Origin: Antarctobacter heliothermus | Lineage (GTDB): Bacteria > Pseudomonadota > Alphaproteobacteria > Rhodobacterales > Rhodobacteraceae | DNA length: 60,213 nucleotides | Direction: 5' to 3' | NCBI RefSeq assembly: GCF_900188425.1 | Contig: NZ_FZON01000026.1 | Coordinates: forward strand, 1 to 60,213 | In this document: piece after piece, positions 34,816-43,662 of the stretch | Layout: every line of letters starts with the position of its first letter | Position numbering within the stretch: position 1 is the first letter of the stretch | The notes under the pieces: generated by a model | The model's database searches: none | Told to the model about the DNA's origin: nothing | Seen by the model: the letters and a program-made list of their open reading frames with translations, nothing else | Position numbers and translations under genes: made by a program

Positions 34816-36159
34816 TCACAGGTTCGGTCCCGGGCGCAAAGGACTGCCATCAAAAAAGCGACCGATGCGAAAACGGCTGAGATCATGACCCGGGTCACCG
34901 CCCGTAGCCAGATCCAGCGCCACCCGGCCAAATCCCGGCCCCGCGCCAAAACCATGCCCGCACATGCCGGTGCAAACCGTCAACCCGGGCAGCGCCGCCA
35001 CGCGGTCCACCACCGGCACGATGTCCGGCAAGACATCTATCATGCCACCCCACCCCGCCTGCATGTCGATGCGGTCGAGGTCGGGAAAATGCGCGCCGAA
35101 CCGCTGCGTGACCTCGGCCAGTTTCGCCACGTTCGGTCCGGGGTCCAGAATGCGCAACCGCTCAAACGGGCTTTGCTCTGCCCCGCTCCAGTGACGCGGG
35201 GTCGAAAAGGCATCCGGCCAATTAGCAGGCTGCGGGCGCCGCAGACGCACGTCGAATTCCCCCGACAACGCCAAGGGCAGGTAATGCCGCAAATGGCGCA
35301 AGGCGTCAGGGCCAAGGGACAGTTCCGCAAAGGCCGACGGCGCCAAGGTATAGCCGCCGTCGGCGCGCGGGCGGAAGGCAAGTCGATCATCGACCGCCGC
35401 GACATCGACCACCCGGTGCACCGGGTGCGTCGCCATTGCCGTGGAGCGCACAGAAAGTTGGGGGATATCCACGCCATGCCGGCGCAGGAACAGAGACGAC
35501 CACGCGCCGCCCGCCAGCACCACCGCGCTTGTCCTGATCCGTCCGGCCTCGGTGGCCACTCCGGCGATCCTCCCCGCCTGCCGGTCCAACCCGCGCGCGG
35601 CACAGCGTTCAATGAGTGTGGCCCCCTCGGCGCGGGCCAACCGGGCAAGCTCGGGAACCGCCGCCCAAGGTTCTGCCACCATGTCGGTCGGGGTGTGCAA
35701 CGCGCCCATCCACGCGGCGCGCGGATAGCCCAGATGCCGCAACATGGCCGTGCGCCCCAACATCTCGCTGGACACGCCCAGACCGCGCGCCTCTGCCAGC
35801 CAGGCCTCAAAGGCCCCAAGCTCACTTGCCGTGCGCGCAAGATAGGTGACCCCGGTGGTCCGCGTCCCCAGCCGCCCATGGCTGGCCACATCCAGTTCGC
35901 GCCACAGATCTTGCGCCTCCAGCGCGATGGGGATCTCGGCCAGATCCCTGCCCTGTACGCGGATCCAGCCCCAGTTGCGCGAGCTTTGCTCCGCCGCGAT
36001 CCGCCCCTTTTCCAGCAGGACAACGGATAGCCCGCGCCGCGCCGCAAACAGCGCTGTACTGACCCCGATCACCCCGCCACCGATGACGACAAGATCCGCC
36101 GCCTCGGGCAGTTGTGCGGAAAACTCGACAGGGCCGTCGTCGCGGAATGGAAATGACAT
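34816..36159 (-). CDS. FAD-dependent amine/amino-acid oxidoreductase (DAO family)
   Basis: The 447-residue flavoprotein starts MSFPFRDDGPVEFS after AAGGAG, then has VIGGGVIGVSTALFAARRG (Rossmann GxGxxG), an SSRNWGWIRVQGRDLAE segment and a C-terminal GMCGHGFGAGPGFGRVALDLATG. This is the DAO family that includes D-amino-acid dehydrogenases, glycine and gamma-glutamylputrescine oxidases. With M20 hydrolases on both sides it may oxidise the amino acid or amine released. The substrate is not determinable. A repeat element separates it from argE. Confidence 0.84.
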   Translation of the reverse strand: MSFPFRDDGPVEFSAQLPEAADLVVIGGGVIGVSTALFAARRGLSVVLLEKGRIAAEQSSRNWGWIRVQGRDLAEIPIALEAQDLWRELDVASHGRLGTRTTGVTYLARTASELGAFEAWLAEARGLGVSSEMLGRTAMLRHLGYPRAAWMGALHTPTDMVAEPWAAVPELARLARAEGATLIERCAARGLDRQAGRIAGVATEAGRIRTSAVVLAGGAWSSLFLRRHGVDIPQLSVRSTAMATHPVHRVVDVAAVDDRLAFRPRADGGYTLAPSAFAELSLGPDALRHLRHYLPLALSGEFDVRLRRPQPANWPDAFSTPRHWSGAEQSPFERLRILDPGPNVAKLAEVTQRFGAHFPDLDRIDMQAGWGGMIDVLPDIVPVVDRVAALPGLTVCTGMCGHGFGAGPGFGRVALDLATGGDPGHDLSRFRIGRFFDGSPLRPGPNL

Positions 36160-36190
36160 GCCAACTCCTTGTTTGCGCATTGCGCAGACT

Positions 36191-36262
36191 TACAGCTTCT
36201 TCTTGGTCAAAATACCTCCGGGGGTGAGGCCGCAGGCCGAGGGGGCAGCGCCCCCTGCGCCC
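36191..36262. repeat. Rhodobacterales-type REP-like intergenic element
   Basis: Between the argE stop and the oxidase start lies CTTCTTCTTGG, AAAATACCTCCGGGGGTG, a GGCCGCAGGCC inverted repeat, then GGGGGCAGCGCCCCC (6-bp stem GGGGGC/GCCCCC). From memory, this order recurs at many intergenic sites in Rhodobacterales genomes. Only one copy is seen in this window. Confidence 0.55.
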
Positions 36263-36265
36263 GCC

Positions 36266-37438
36266 TCAGGCCAGACGCTCCAACAGGTGCTCCATGAACC
36301 TTTGCCCGTCCTGAAACTGGGCGAGGGTGATATACTCATCCGGCTGATGCGCCACGTTGATGCTGCCGGGGCCGCAGACCACCGTCTTGTAGCCCGCCTG
36401 CTGAAAGTGGCTGGCCTCGGTGCCGTAGCTGACAAAGTTCTCCGAATTGTCGCCCGTGATCGCGCGCACCAGCGCCTCGGCGGTGTTGTCGTCTTCCGGG
36501 GCAAAAGGCGGCAGTTCGAACTTTTCGATCAGCTCAAAACCGGTTTCGGGGCGGATTGCCTGCATCTCGGCATTCAACTCGGCCATCTTGTCCGTCGTCA
36601 GACGGCGCCATTGATCCAGCGTCTCACCCGGCACGACCCGGTAGCCAAGACCGAACTCACAGTCCTTGGCGCTGATATTATGCGCGGTTCCGCCATGGAT
36701 CATGCCGACGTGGACATTTGTATAAGGCGGATCGAACAAACCCGCCATGCCCACAGGGTCGGCCGCCTGAAGATCGGCGTTCATCTGGTTCGCCCAGTCG
36801 ATCATCTTGGCCGCCCACATGATCGCGCTGACACCGGTGTGCAGCAGAGAACTGTGCACCTCAAAGCCATGAACATGGACCCAGAAATTCACCCCGCCCT
36901 TGTGGCCGGTGACGGCCTTCATCATCGTCGGCTCCCCCACGATCACGTCCGAGGCGCGCGGCAGAACCTGCATCGCCTCGATCAAGGGCGGCGCGCCGGT
37001 ACAGCCGATTTCCTCATCGTAGGACAGGGCCAGTTGCAATGGCCGCGAGACGCCGCGTCTGTGTGCCTCGACCAGCGCCCAGATCGCCAGCGCGTCAAAC
37101 CCCTTCATGTCGGTGGTGCCGCGTCCGAACAATTTGCCGTCCTTTTCGGTCACGGCAAACGCGTCGAAATGCCAGTCCTGACCATCCACGGGCACCACGT
37201 CCGTATGGCCTGACAGGATCACGCCCCCCGTCTCTTGCGGCCCGACATGGGCAAAGATCGCCGCCTTTTGCGGGTCGTCGGGTTTGACGTGCCGATGCGC
37301 GTCAATGCCATGGCTGGCAAGATAGTCCTGCACCCAGTCGATCAATGGCAGATTGGTATCGCGGCTGACGGTGGGAAAGCTCACCAGTTTTTCCAGCAGC
37401 GCACGGGGGGACAGCACCTCGGGCAAGAGCAACCTCAT
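36266..37438 (-). CDS. argE: Acetylornithine deacetylase
   Basis: The 390-residue M20A peptidase-family enzyme has SGHTDVVPVDGQDW (metal His and Asp), GRGTTDMKGFDA, LSYDEEIGCTGA (catalytic Glu pair) and a late CGPGSINVAHQPDEYI. This is the ArgE layout; it releases acetate from N-acetylornithine. The start at 37438 has only a weak ribosome-binding site, but the upstream gene's stop is 28 bases away, so translational coupling is likely. A relaxed N-acyl amino-acid specificity is possible given its catabolic neighbours. Confidence 0.87.
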   Translation of the reverse strand: MRLLLPEVLSPRALLEKLVSFPTVSRDTNLPLIDWVQDYLASHGIDAHRHVKPDDPQKAAIFAHVGPQETGGVILSGHTDVVPVDGQDWHFDAFAVTEKDGKLFGRGTTDMKGFDALAIWALVEAHRRGVSRPLQLALSYDEEIGCTGAPPLIEAMQVLPRASDVIVGEPTMMKAVTGHKGGVNFWVHVHGFEVHSSLLHTGVSAIMWAAKMIDWANQMNADLQAADPVGMAGLFDPPYTNVHVGMIHGGTAHNISAKDCEFGLGYRVVPGETLDQWRRLTTDKMAELNAEMQAIRPETGFELIEKFELPPFAPEDDNTAEALVRAITGDNSENFVSYGTEASHFQQAGYKTVVCGPGSINVAHQPDEYITLAQFQDGQRFMEHLLERLA

Positions 37439-37466
37439 TGTTTTGCGGGCGGATGCACCATGCCTG

Positions 37467-38351
37467 TCATGGAAGCGTCAAGTCCGCAACCACCGGGTAA
37501 TGATCAGAGGGCCAGTCGCCCACCCGCCTGCCGCGAACCGCCCAAGGACCGGCCGAAACGGTCAAATCCGGGGTACTCGCTATGCGGTCAATCGGGCCGA
37601 ACAGGTGCAGGCCCCGGTTGAAGTGAAAGCTGGCAGAGCGTGGCTCGACCGCAGAAAACCCGCCGCCGCGCAGGATATCCACCGTCCGCCAACCGGACAG
37701 AGCATTCATGTCTCCCATCACCAACACGGGCACGCCCCGTGACAACACAGGAGCCATATGCGCCAGAACCGTCCGGGCCGCATGTCGCCGCCTGGCTGGT
37801 CTGTGGAAATGGAAATGGACGTTGTAGACGCGCAGACGTTGCCCGCGCCGATCCTCAAAATCCGCCCAGGACGAATAATATAGCCAAAAACCGCGCATCC
37901 TGCGCTCTTTCGCGATCACGTCGGGCGGTTCATGCAGGAACCATCCCTGGTCGATCACCCGCAGCCTGTCCGTCCGGTAGAAGATTGGCTGTCGTGTCGG
38001 AAAGCGTCGCCAGTCACCGCTGGCCGCCACGGCGTAGTCGGGGTTGCGCGCCAGAAGCCAGTCGCGCGCAAGATTGGTGCTGCGGTCGGCGTCCGGGCCG
38101 ATGCTCACCATCTCCTGAAAGGCCATCAGGTCGGCGTCTGCCTCCTTGAACACCGCGTCCAGCGCATGTTTGCGGACCTCCCAGTCCGCCACGGACCACG
38201 GTCCGTGTTCACGGGCCAGGTGGATAAAATGCACATTGTGGGTCGCGACCCGCAGGTGGTCCGGGGATCGTTGCGGAACAAGTTGCGGCACGGCCGGCGG
38301 CGATCCGCATCCGATCACCAGACCCATCACAAGGACAAGCAAAGCGCGCAT
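37467..38351 (-). CDS. Endonuclease/exonuclease/phosphatase-family lipoprotein
   Basis: The 294-residue protein starts MRALLVLVMGLVIGCGS, a lipoprotein signal with lipid-modified Cys15. The body has the EEP fold: VATHNVHFIHLA, MAFQEMVS (Glu metal ligand), VYNVHFHFH, VMGDMNALSG (GDxN) and a final WPSDHYPVVADL (SDH). It should sit on the inner face of the outer membrane or on the periplasmic face and cleave phosphodiesters. It overlaps no neighbour but lies three bases after the unknown gene upstream. Confidence 0.84.
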   Translation of the reverse strand: MRALLVLVMGLVIGCGSPPAVPQLVPQRSPDHLRVATHNVHFIHLAREHGPWSVADWEVRKHALDAVFKEADADLMAFQEMVSIGPDADRSTNLARDWLLARNPDYAVAASGDWRRFPTRQPIFYRTDRLRVIDQGWFLHEPPDVIAKERRMRGFWLYYSSWADFEDRRGQRLRVYNVHFHFHRPARRRHAARTVLAHMAPVLSRGVPVLVMGDMNALSGWRTVDILRGGGFSAVEPRSASFHFNRGLHLFGPIDRIASTPDLTVSAGPWAVRGRRVGDWPSDHYPVVADLTLP

Positions 38352-38354
38352 GCA

Positions 38355-38744
38355 TCACACCTTTGGCGCGGGCGTGTCGCGCAGCCATTTGCCATCGAAC
38401 CAGGACGTGTACCAATCCGGGCGCTCTGCCTCGATCAAACGCAGCAGGGCGGCGGCGGTGCTGTAGTCGTCCAGCCCGAGGCTGATGAACCCACTATCGC
38501 CTGAGGGCATCACAACCTGCATCTGAAACTTGCCGCGACGGGCAAATCCGGTGCCCCGCGCGTTCCAGCGGATATCCGGCACATGGCGGTCAAAGACCGC
38601 GCGGATCTCATCCGTCGGCCCGAATGGCAGGCTTGGGTTTTCGGGCACCAGTCCTGTCAGGTACGGGCCATCGTCAAGGCAGGGATCGTCAGGAGTTACC
38701 GGCGGCGGGCCGTCAAACCTGTAGATTCGGACCCCGCCCGCCAT
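38355..38744 (-). CDS. Conserved protein of unknown function
   Basis: I do not recognise this 129-residue protein. It begins MAGGVRIYRFDG, has an ordered alpha/beta look (FQMQVVMPSGDSGFISLGLDDYSTAAALLRLIE) and ends in a short WYTSWFDGKWL segment. GAGGGGGA precedes the ATG. It lies 18 bases after the dual ATPase gene and three bases before the lipoprotein gene, so it is part of the same transcript. There is no signal peptide or membrane segment. Confidence 0.7.
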   Translation of the reverse strand: MAGGVRIYRFDGPPPVTPDDPCLDDGPYLTGLVPENPSLPFGPTDEIRAVFDRHVPDIRWNARGTGFARRGKFQMQVVMPSGDSGFISLGLDDYSTAAALLRLIEAERPDWYTSWFDGKWLRDTPAPKV

Positions 38745-38762
38745 GCCCTGTCCCCCTCGCGG

Positions 38763-40607
38763 TCAGTACCCGCTGTCGGTGGTCAGTACCATGTGGCCGG
38801 GGCTGACCTCTTCATAGACCGACGGCTCTGGCTCATAGTCGACCGAATGGATCGGCGACGGGATCGGTTTGAAGTTCAGATCCTTTTCCGATTTGCGGCG
38901 GCGGGGGTCGGCGATTGGCACCGCCTTCATCAGGGCCTGGGTGTAGGGATGGCGCGGGTCTTCGAACACGGCGCGGCGCGGCCCCAGTTCGACGATCCGG
39001 CCCAGGTACATCACGCCGACGTTGTGGCTGACCCGTTCGACCACCGCCATGTCGTGGCTGATAAAGAGATAGCCCAGCCCCATGTCCACTTGCAGTTCCA
39101 TCATCAGGTTGATCACCTGGGCCTGAACCGACACATCCAGCGCGCTGACGGCCTCATCCGCGACGATCAACCGGGGGCGCAGCGCAAGCGCGCGGGCAAT
39201 GGCGATCCGCTGGCGCTGACCGCCTGACAGTTCGTGCGGGTAGCGGCGCATGAAACTGCGCGGCAGTTCGACCCTGTCAAACAGGCCTGCAACGTGATCC
39301 ATCACGGCGCTGCCGGTTTCCAGGCCGTAATTGTGGATCGGCTCTGCCACCTGATCGGCCAACTGGATCTGCGGGTTCAACGAGGCGAACGGGTCCTGAA
39401 AGATCATCTGCATGTCGCGCCGCGCCTCGCGCAGGGCGCCCTGCGACAGACCCATGATGTCCGTGCCATCTAGATCGACCTTGCCCTTGAGCGGTTCGAC
39501 CAGCCGCAGGATCGACCGACCGGCGGTGGATTTTCCGCAACCGGACTCGCCCACCAAACTCAGTGTCTGTCCCTTGTTCACGGTAAAGGACAGATCCTCG
39601 ACCGCGTGAACATTGGCGACCGTGCGGCGAAAGAAGCCGCCCTTGACCGGAAAGCGCGTCGTCAACCCCTCGACCGTCAGCAGTCGCTCATTTGTGCCGG
39701 GGATCGGCTTGATTTGCTGGTTGTCATGGCCGACCAGTTTCATCGGTTCGGGCAGGTCGGTGCCGGTCATCTCTCCCAGTTTGGGGACCGCCGCCAGCAA
39801 CGCCTTGGTATAGGGATGTTGCGGGGCCTCAAAGATCTCTTCGACAGTGCCTTCTTCAACCTTGTTGCCGCGAAACATGACGACTACCCGGTCCGCCATC
39901 TGGGCGACCACGGCCATGTCATGGGTGATGAACATGACCGCCGTGCCGGTTTCCCGTTTCAGACGGTCCATCAGGGCGAGGATTTCTGCCTGGATGGTCA
40001 CGTCCAGCGCGGTAGTCGGCTCATCCGCGATCAGCAGGCGCGGCTTGCATGCCATGGCCATTGCAATCACCACCCGCTGGCGCATTCCGCCCGACAATTC
40101 GTGCGGGTACTGCGTCAGGCGGCGTTCGGGTTCCGGGATGCGCACCTCGCGCAACAACTCGATGGCGCGCGCATCGGCCTGCTTGCGCGACATGCCACGA
40201 TGGACACGCAACCCCTCTGTCAGTTGCTTGCCCACGGTGAAGACCGGGTTCAGCGCGGTCATCGGCTCTTGGAAGATCATGCCGATCTCATTGCCGCGAA
40301 TGTCGCGCATGTGGCGCTGGTCCATGGTACGCAGATCGACAGATCCGCCTTCCTTGCGGTCAAACAGCAACTTGCCCCCGGCAATGTCGCCGCCGCCGTA
40401 TTCCACCAGCCGCATCAGTGCCAGCGAGGACACCGATTTGCCCGACCCGGACTCACCGACGACACAAACTGTCTCACCCGGCCCGATGTCGAAACTGACA
40501 TCCTCGACCCCCACCACAGGGCCGTCCTTGGTCTGGAACTCGACCCGCAGCTTTTCGATCCGGGCGATTGGTCCCTTGGTGGCTGTGTCAGGTGCCGTAT
40601 CCAGCAT
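38763..40607 (-). CDS. Peptide-type ABC transporter, fused dual ATP-binding protein (DppD-DppF-like)
   Basis: The 614-residue protein contains two ABC ATPase domains. The first has Walker A GESGSGKS near residue 55 and LSGGMRQRVVIAMA; the second has GESGCGKS near residue 350 and LSGGQRQRIAIARAL. Each is followed by an oligopeptide-type C-terminal segment. It works with the binding protein and permeases encoded divergently at 40861-44659, with about 250 bases between. Its start at 40607 has GGGGAG upstream. Confidence 0.9.
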   Translation of the reverse strand: MLDTAPDTATKGPIARIEKLRVEFQTKDGPVVGVEDVSFDIGPGETVCVVGESGSGKSVSSLALMRLVEYGGGDIAGGKLLFDRKEGGSVDLRTMDQRHMRDIRGNEIGMIFQEPMTALNPVFTVGKQLTEGLRVHRGMSRKQADARAIELLREVRIPEPERRLTQYPHELSGGMRQRVVIAMAMACKPRLLIADEPTTALDVTIQAEILALMDRLKRETGTAVMFITHDMAVVAQMADRVVVMFRGNKVEEGTVEEIFEAPQHPYTKALLAAVPKLGEMTGTDLPEPMKLVGHDNQQIKPIPGTNERLLTVEGLTTRFPVKGGFFRRTVANVHAVEDLSFTVNKGQTLSLVGESGCGKSTAGRSILRLVEPLKGKVDLDGTDIMGLSQGALREARRDMQMIFQDPFASLNPQIQLADQVAEPIHNYGLETGSAVMDHVAGLFDRVELPRSFMRRYPHELSGGQRQRIAIARALALRPRLIVADEAVSALDVSVQAQVINLMMELQVDMGLGYLFISHDMAVVERVSHNVGVMYLGRIVELGPRRAVFEDPRHPYTQALMKAVPIADPRRRKSEKDLNFKPIPSPIHSVDYEPEPSVYEEVSPGHMVLTTDSGY

Positions 40608-40860
40608 GTTGCGCGCTCCCCAGCTTCTGGAAACCAGAGGCTATGGGCTGAGCGCGCGCGCTGTAAAGACCCACTGTGCTTTTACGTCAGGCAAAGCTTG
40701 CATTTTGTGCATCTTCTGCTTTCGATGGGGACGGAGTGGGGTCTCCGGCGTATCGTTGTCAGATCAGCGGTTGCATTGGTCGCGAGAGCGTGCCGATTAT
40801 CCCACCATAAACAAAGGGACTGGAGGAGACAGCCGGTCCCGCCCAACATGGAGTGACACA

Positions 40861-42558
40861 ATGAAACTCAAGTCTCTATTGCTTGGGGCCGCTGCTGTAA
40901 TGGCGCTGGCCCCCGCCGCTTTTGCCGAGCGCGCCTCGGACGGCGAGGTCAAGATCCTGTATTGGCAGGCTCCGTCGATTCTGAACCCATTCCTGTCGGG
41001 CGGTACAAAAGACACCGAAGCCGCATCGTTGATTGTCGAGCCGCTGGCCCGCTACAACGAAACCGGCACGCTGGTTCCCTGGCTGGTTGACGAGGTTCCC
41101 ACCGTCGCAAATGGCGGCGTGAGCGAGGATCTGACCCAGATCACATGGAAGCTCACACCCGGGCTGCTGTGGTCCGACGGCTCTGCCGTGACCTCGGCAG
41201 ATGTGAAATTCACCTACGAGTACTGCACCCACCCCGAAGGCGGCTGCGCGCAGCTGACCAAATTCGAAGGCGTGACATCAGTCGAGACCCCGGATGACCA
41301 GACCATCGTGGTCACATTCGATTCCCCGACCCCGAATCCCTATGGTCCCTTTGTCGGCAACGAGAGCCCGATCCTGCAAATGGCCCAGTTCGAGAACTGT
41401 ACCGGCGCGGCGGCCTCGACCTGCACCGAACAGAACTTCAACCCCATTGGCACCGGCCCGTTTGTCGTCACCGAGTTCAAGACGAACGACGTGATCACCA
41501 TGGTCGCCAACACCAATTACCGCGATCCGGCAAAGCCCGCCTTTGCCAACCTGACCCTCAAGGGTGGCGGCTCTGCTGCGGCGGCGGGTACGGCCGTGAT
41601 GGAAACCGGCGAATTCGACTACGCCTGGAACCTGCAACTGGCCCCCGACGTCATCGCCAAGATGGAAGAAGGCGGCAAGGGTGTGCCAATTGCCGGGTTT
41701 GGCCCGCTGCTGGAACGCATCATGCTGAACAACACCAACCCCGATCCGGCGCTTGGTCCGGATGAGCGGTCGGTGATCCGTCCGCACCCATTCCTGTCCG
41801 ACCCCGCCGTCTACAAGGCGATGTCGATGGCCATCGACCGGCCGCTGCTGGTTGAGGTCGGCTATGGTCAGGCCGGTCGCGTGTCGTGTTCCTGGGTGCC
41901 CGCGCCTGCGGCCTTTGCCGTGGAGATCGAAGGCTGCGACGTGCAGGATCTCGATGGTGCCAACAAGATGCTGGATGACGCCGGTATCGTCGACACAGAC
42001 GGCGACGGCATCCGTGAAAAGGACGGCGTGCCGCTGTCGATCGTTTACCAGACCTCTGTCAACGCCGTCCGTCAGGACTTTCAGGCGCTGATCAAGGATT
42101 GGTGGGAGCAGATCGGCATGGAAGTCGAACTGCGTTCGGTCGACTCTTCGGTCTTCTTTGGTGGTGACGCGGGTTCGCCCGACACCTTCCAGAAGTTCTA
42201 TGCCGACGTGGAAATGTACGCCAACACCTTCAACGGCACCGACCCGCAGGCCTACCTCGGAAACGGACTTTGCGACAAGGCACCGCGTCCCGCAACCCAG
42301 TGGCAGGGTGAGAACATCAGCCGCTTCTGCGACGAGGAATTCGATGCCCTGCACAAGCAGTTGAGCGAGACCGCTGACATGGCAGAGCGTTCGCGCATCG
42401 GCAAGGAATTGTCGCGCATGGCGTTCGAGCGTGGGTCGATGATCCCGCTGGTCCACCGTGGCCGTCTTTCGGCGCATTCCAACAGCCTCGGCGGCGTCAA
42501 GCTGAACGTCTGGGACTCTGAGCTGTGGAACGTCGCCGACTGGTATCGGATGGACTGA
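40861..42558 (+). CDS. Peptide-type ABC transporter substrate-binding protein (SBP_bac_5)
   Basis: The 565-residue protein starts MKLKSLLLGAAAVMALAPAA with Sec cleavage expected after AFA. The mature part has SBP_bac_5 features: ILYWQAPSILNPFLSGGTKD, WKLTPGLLWSDGSAVTSADV and VYKAMSMAIDRPLL. The start at 40861 is fixed by GGAG and the signal peptide; the same frame stays open about 1 kb upstream only because it is antisense to the ATPase gene. It likely binds di/oligopeptides or a related compound. Hairpins follow its stop. Confidence 0.9.
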   Translation: MKLKSLLLGAAAVMALAPAAFAERASDGEVKILYWQAPSILNPFLSGGTKDTEAASLIVEPLARYNETGTLVPWLVDEVPTVANGGVSEDLTQITWKLTPGLLWSDGSAVTSADVKFTYEYCTHPEGGCAQLTKFEGVTSVETPDDQTIVVTFDSPTPNPYGPFVGNESPILQMAQFENCTGAAASTCTEQNFNPIGTGPFVVTEFKTNDVITMVANTNYRDPAKPAFANLTLKGGGSAAAAGTAVMETGEFDYAWNLQLAPDVIAKMEEGGKGVPIAGFGPLLERIMLNNTNPDPALGPDERSVIRPHPFLSDPAVYKAMSMAIDRPLLVEVGYGQAGRVSCSWVPAPAAFAVEIEGCDVQDLDGANKMLDDAGIVDTDGDGIREKDGVPLSIVYQTSVNAVRQDFQALIKDWWEQIGMEVELRSVDSSVFFGGDAGSPDTFQKFYADVEMYANTFNGTDPQAYLGNGLCDKAPRPATQWQGENISRFCDEEFDALHKQLSETADMAERSRIGKELSRMAFERGSMIPLVHRGRLSAHSNSLGGVKLNVWDSELWNVADWYRMD

Positions 42559-42569
42559 TCCTGTGAACC

Positions 42570-42618
42570 GGGGCGCACTCTGCGCCCCACCCGCAGGCCG
42601 GGTATGATCCCGGCCTGC
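42570..42618 (+). terminator. Two consecutive intra-operon hairpins after the binding-protein gene
   Basis: The first is a perfect 8-bp stem GGGGCGCA / TGCGCCCC with loop CTC (42570-42588). The second is a perfect 10-bp stem GCAGGCCGGG / CCCGGCCTGC with loop TATGAT (42593-42618). No T-run follows either. They lie between the binding-protein and permease genes and should protect or attenuate the message. Confidence 0.7.
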
Positions 42619-42654
42619 CCCCTCGGCCCTGTGCCGCAATAAATTGGGGCGCCG

Positions 42655-43662
42655 ATGCTCTCATTCGCGATGCGACGTCTGGTCCTGACGATCCCGACGC
42701 TTCTCTTCATCAGCTTTGTCATCTTCATGCTGCTGCAACTCGCCCCCGGCGATCCGATGGCCAACGTGCCGTTGACCGTCCCCGACGAGGTCAAGCAAAA
42801 GATGCGCGAGGCACTTGGCCTTGGCGAACCGCCTCTGGTGCAATACTGGAAATGGCTGGTTCAGATGTTCTGGGTCGAACCACAGGTCTTTATCGACTGG
42901 CTGTTTGGCACCAACATGACCGAAGGCGTCCAGCGCGTCATTTCCTGGCAGTCGCGGTCGCCGGTGATGGACATCATCATCCAGCGTATTCCGCAGACGC
43001 TGTGGGTTGTGGGCACCGCCTATGTCGTTGCCATCCTGATCGCCCTGCCCGTCGGCATCTATTCCGCTTACCGGCAATATTCGGTGTTTGATCAGGCCGG
43101 CACCTTTGTCACCATGATCGGCTTTTCGATCCCGCCCTTCTTTACCGGGCCCCTGCTGATCGTGATCTTCTCTGTCCAGCTAGGCTGGTTCCCGTCGATC
43201 TACGATACCACACTTCGGGTCACCGACTGGGCCAGCTTCAAGGTACAGCTGGGACAGATGATCATGCCGGTGCTTGTGCTGGCGTTGCAGATCACCGCCC
43301 AGCTGTCGCGGTACATGCGGGCCTCGACGCTGGACAACCTCAATCAGGACTATGTCCGCACCGCCCGCGCCAAGGGCCTGTCAGAGGCGATCGTTGTCAA
43401 TGTACACGTTGTCCGCAACTCCATGATCCCGGTCGTCACCGTGATCGCGTTGGGGATTCCTGCAATTTTCGGCGGCGCCATTATCACCGAGAACGTGTTC
43501 AAGGTGAACGGTATCGGCCAGCTCCTGATCACCGCACTCAGCGCCAATGACCTGCCAATGGTCATGACACTGACCTTCATCTTTGCCGTGCTGATCGTTC
43601 TCTTCAACCTGATCGCTGACGTCCTCTACGGCCTGCTCGACCCGAGGATCCGCTATGACTGA
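42655..43662 (+). CDS. Peptide-type ABC transporter permease (DppB-like)
   Basis: The 335-residue permease begins MLSFAMRRLVLTIPTLLFIS with the N-terminal span typical of DppB, then a long periplasmic loop, five more spans and the EAA loop DYVRTARAKGLSEAIVVNVHVVRN. It overlaps the second permease by eight bases. Forms the import channel with it. Confidence 0.9.
   Translation: MLSFAMRRLVLTIPTLLFISFVIFMLLQLAPGDPMANVPLTVPDEVKQKMREALGLGEPPLVQYWKWLVQMFWVEPQVFIDWLFGTNMTEGVQRVISWQSRSPVMDIIIQRIPQTLWVVGTAYVVAILIALPVGIYSAYRQYSVFDQAGTFVTMIGFSIPPFFTGPLLIVIFSVQLGWFPSIYDTTLRVTDWASFKVQLGQMIMPVLVLALQITAQLSRYMRASTLDNLNQDYVRTARAKGLSEAIVVNVHVVRNSMIPVVTVIALGIPAIFGGAIITENVFKVNGIGQLLITALSANDLPMVMTLTFIFAVLIVLFNLIADVLYGLLDPRIRYD

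Noticed and set aside
39847-40860. A 338-residue N-terminal extension of the peptide-binding protein
   Set aside because: It is antisense to the dual ATPase; a Sec signal and GGAG site define the start at 40861.
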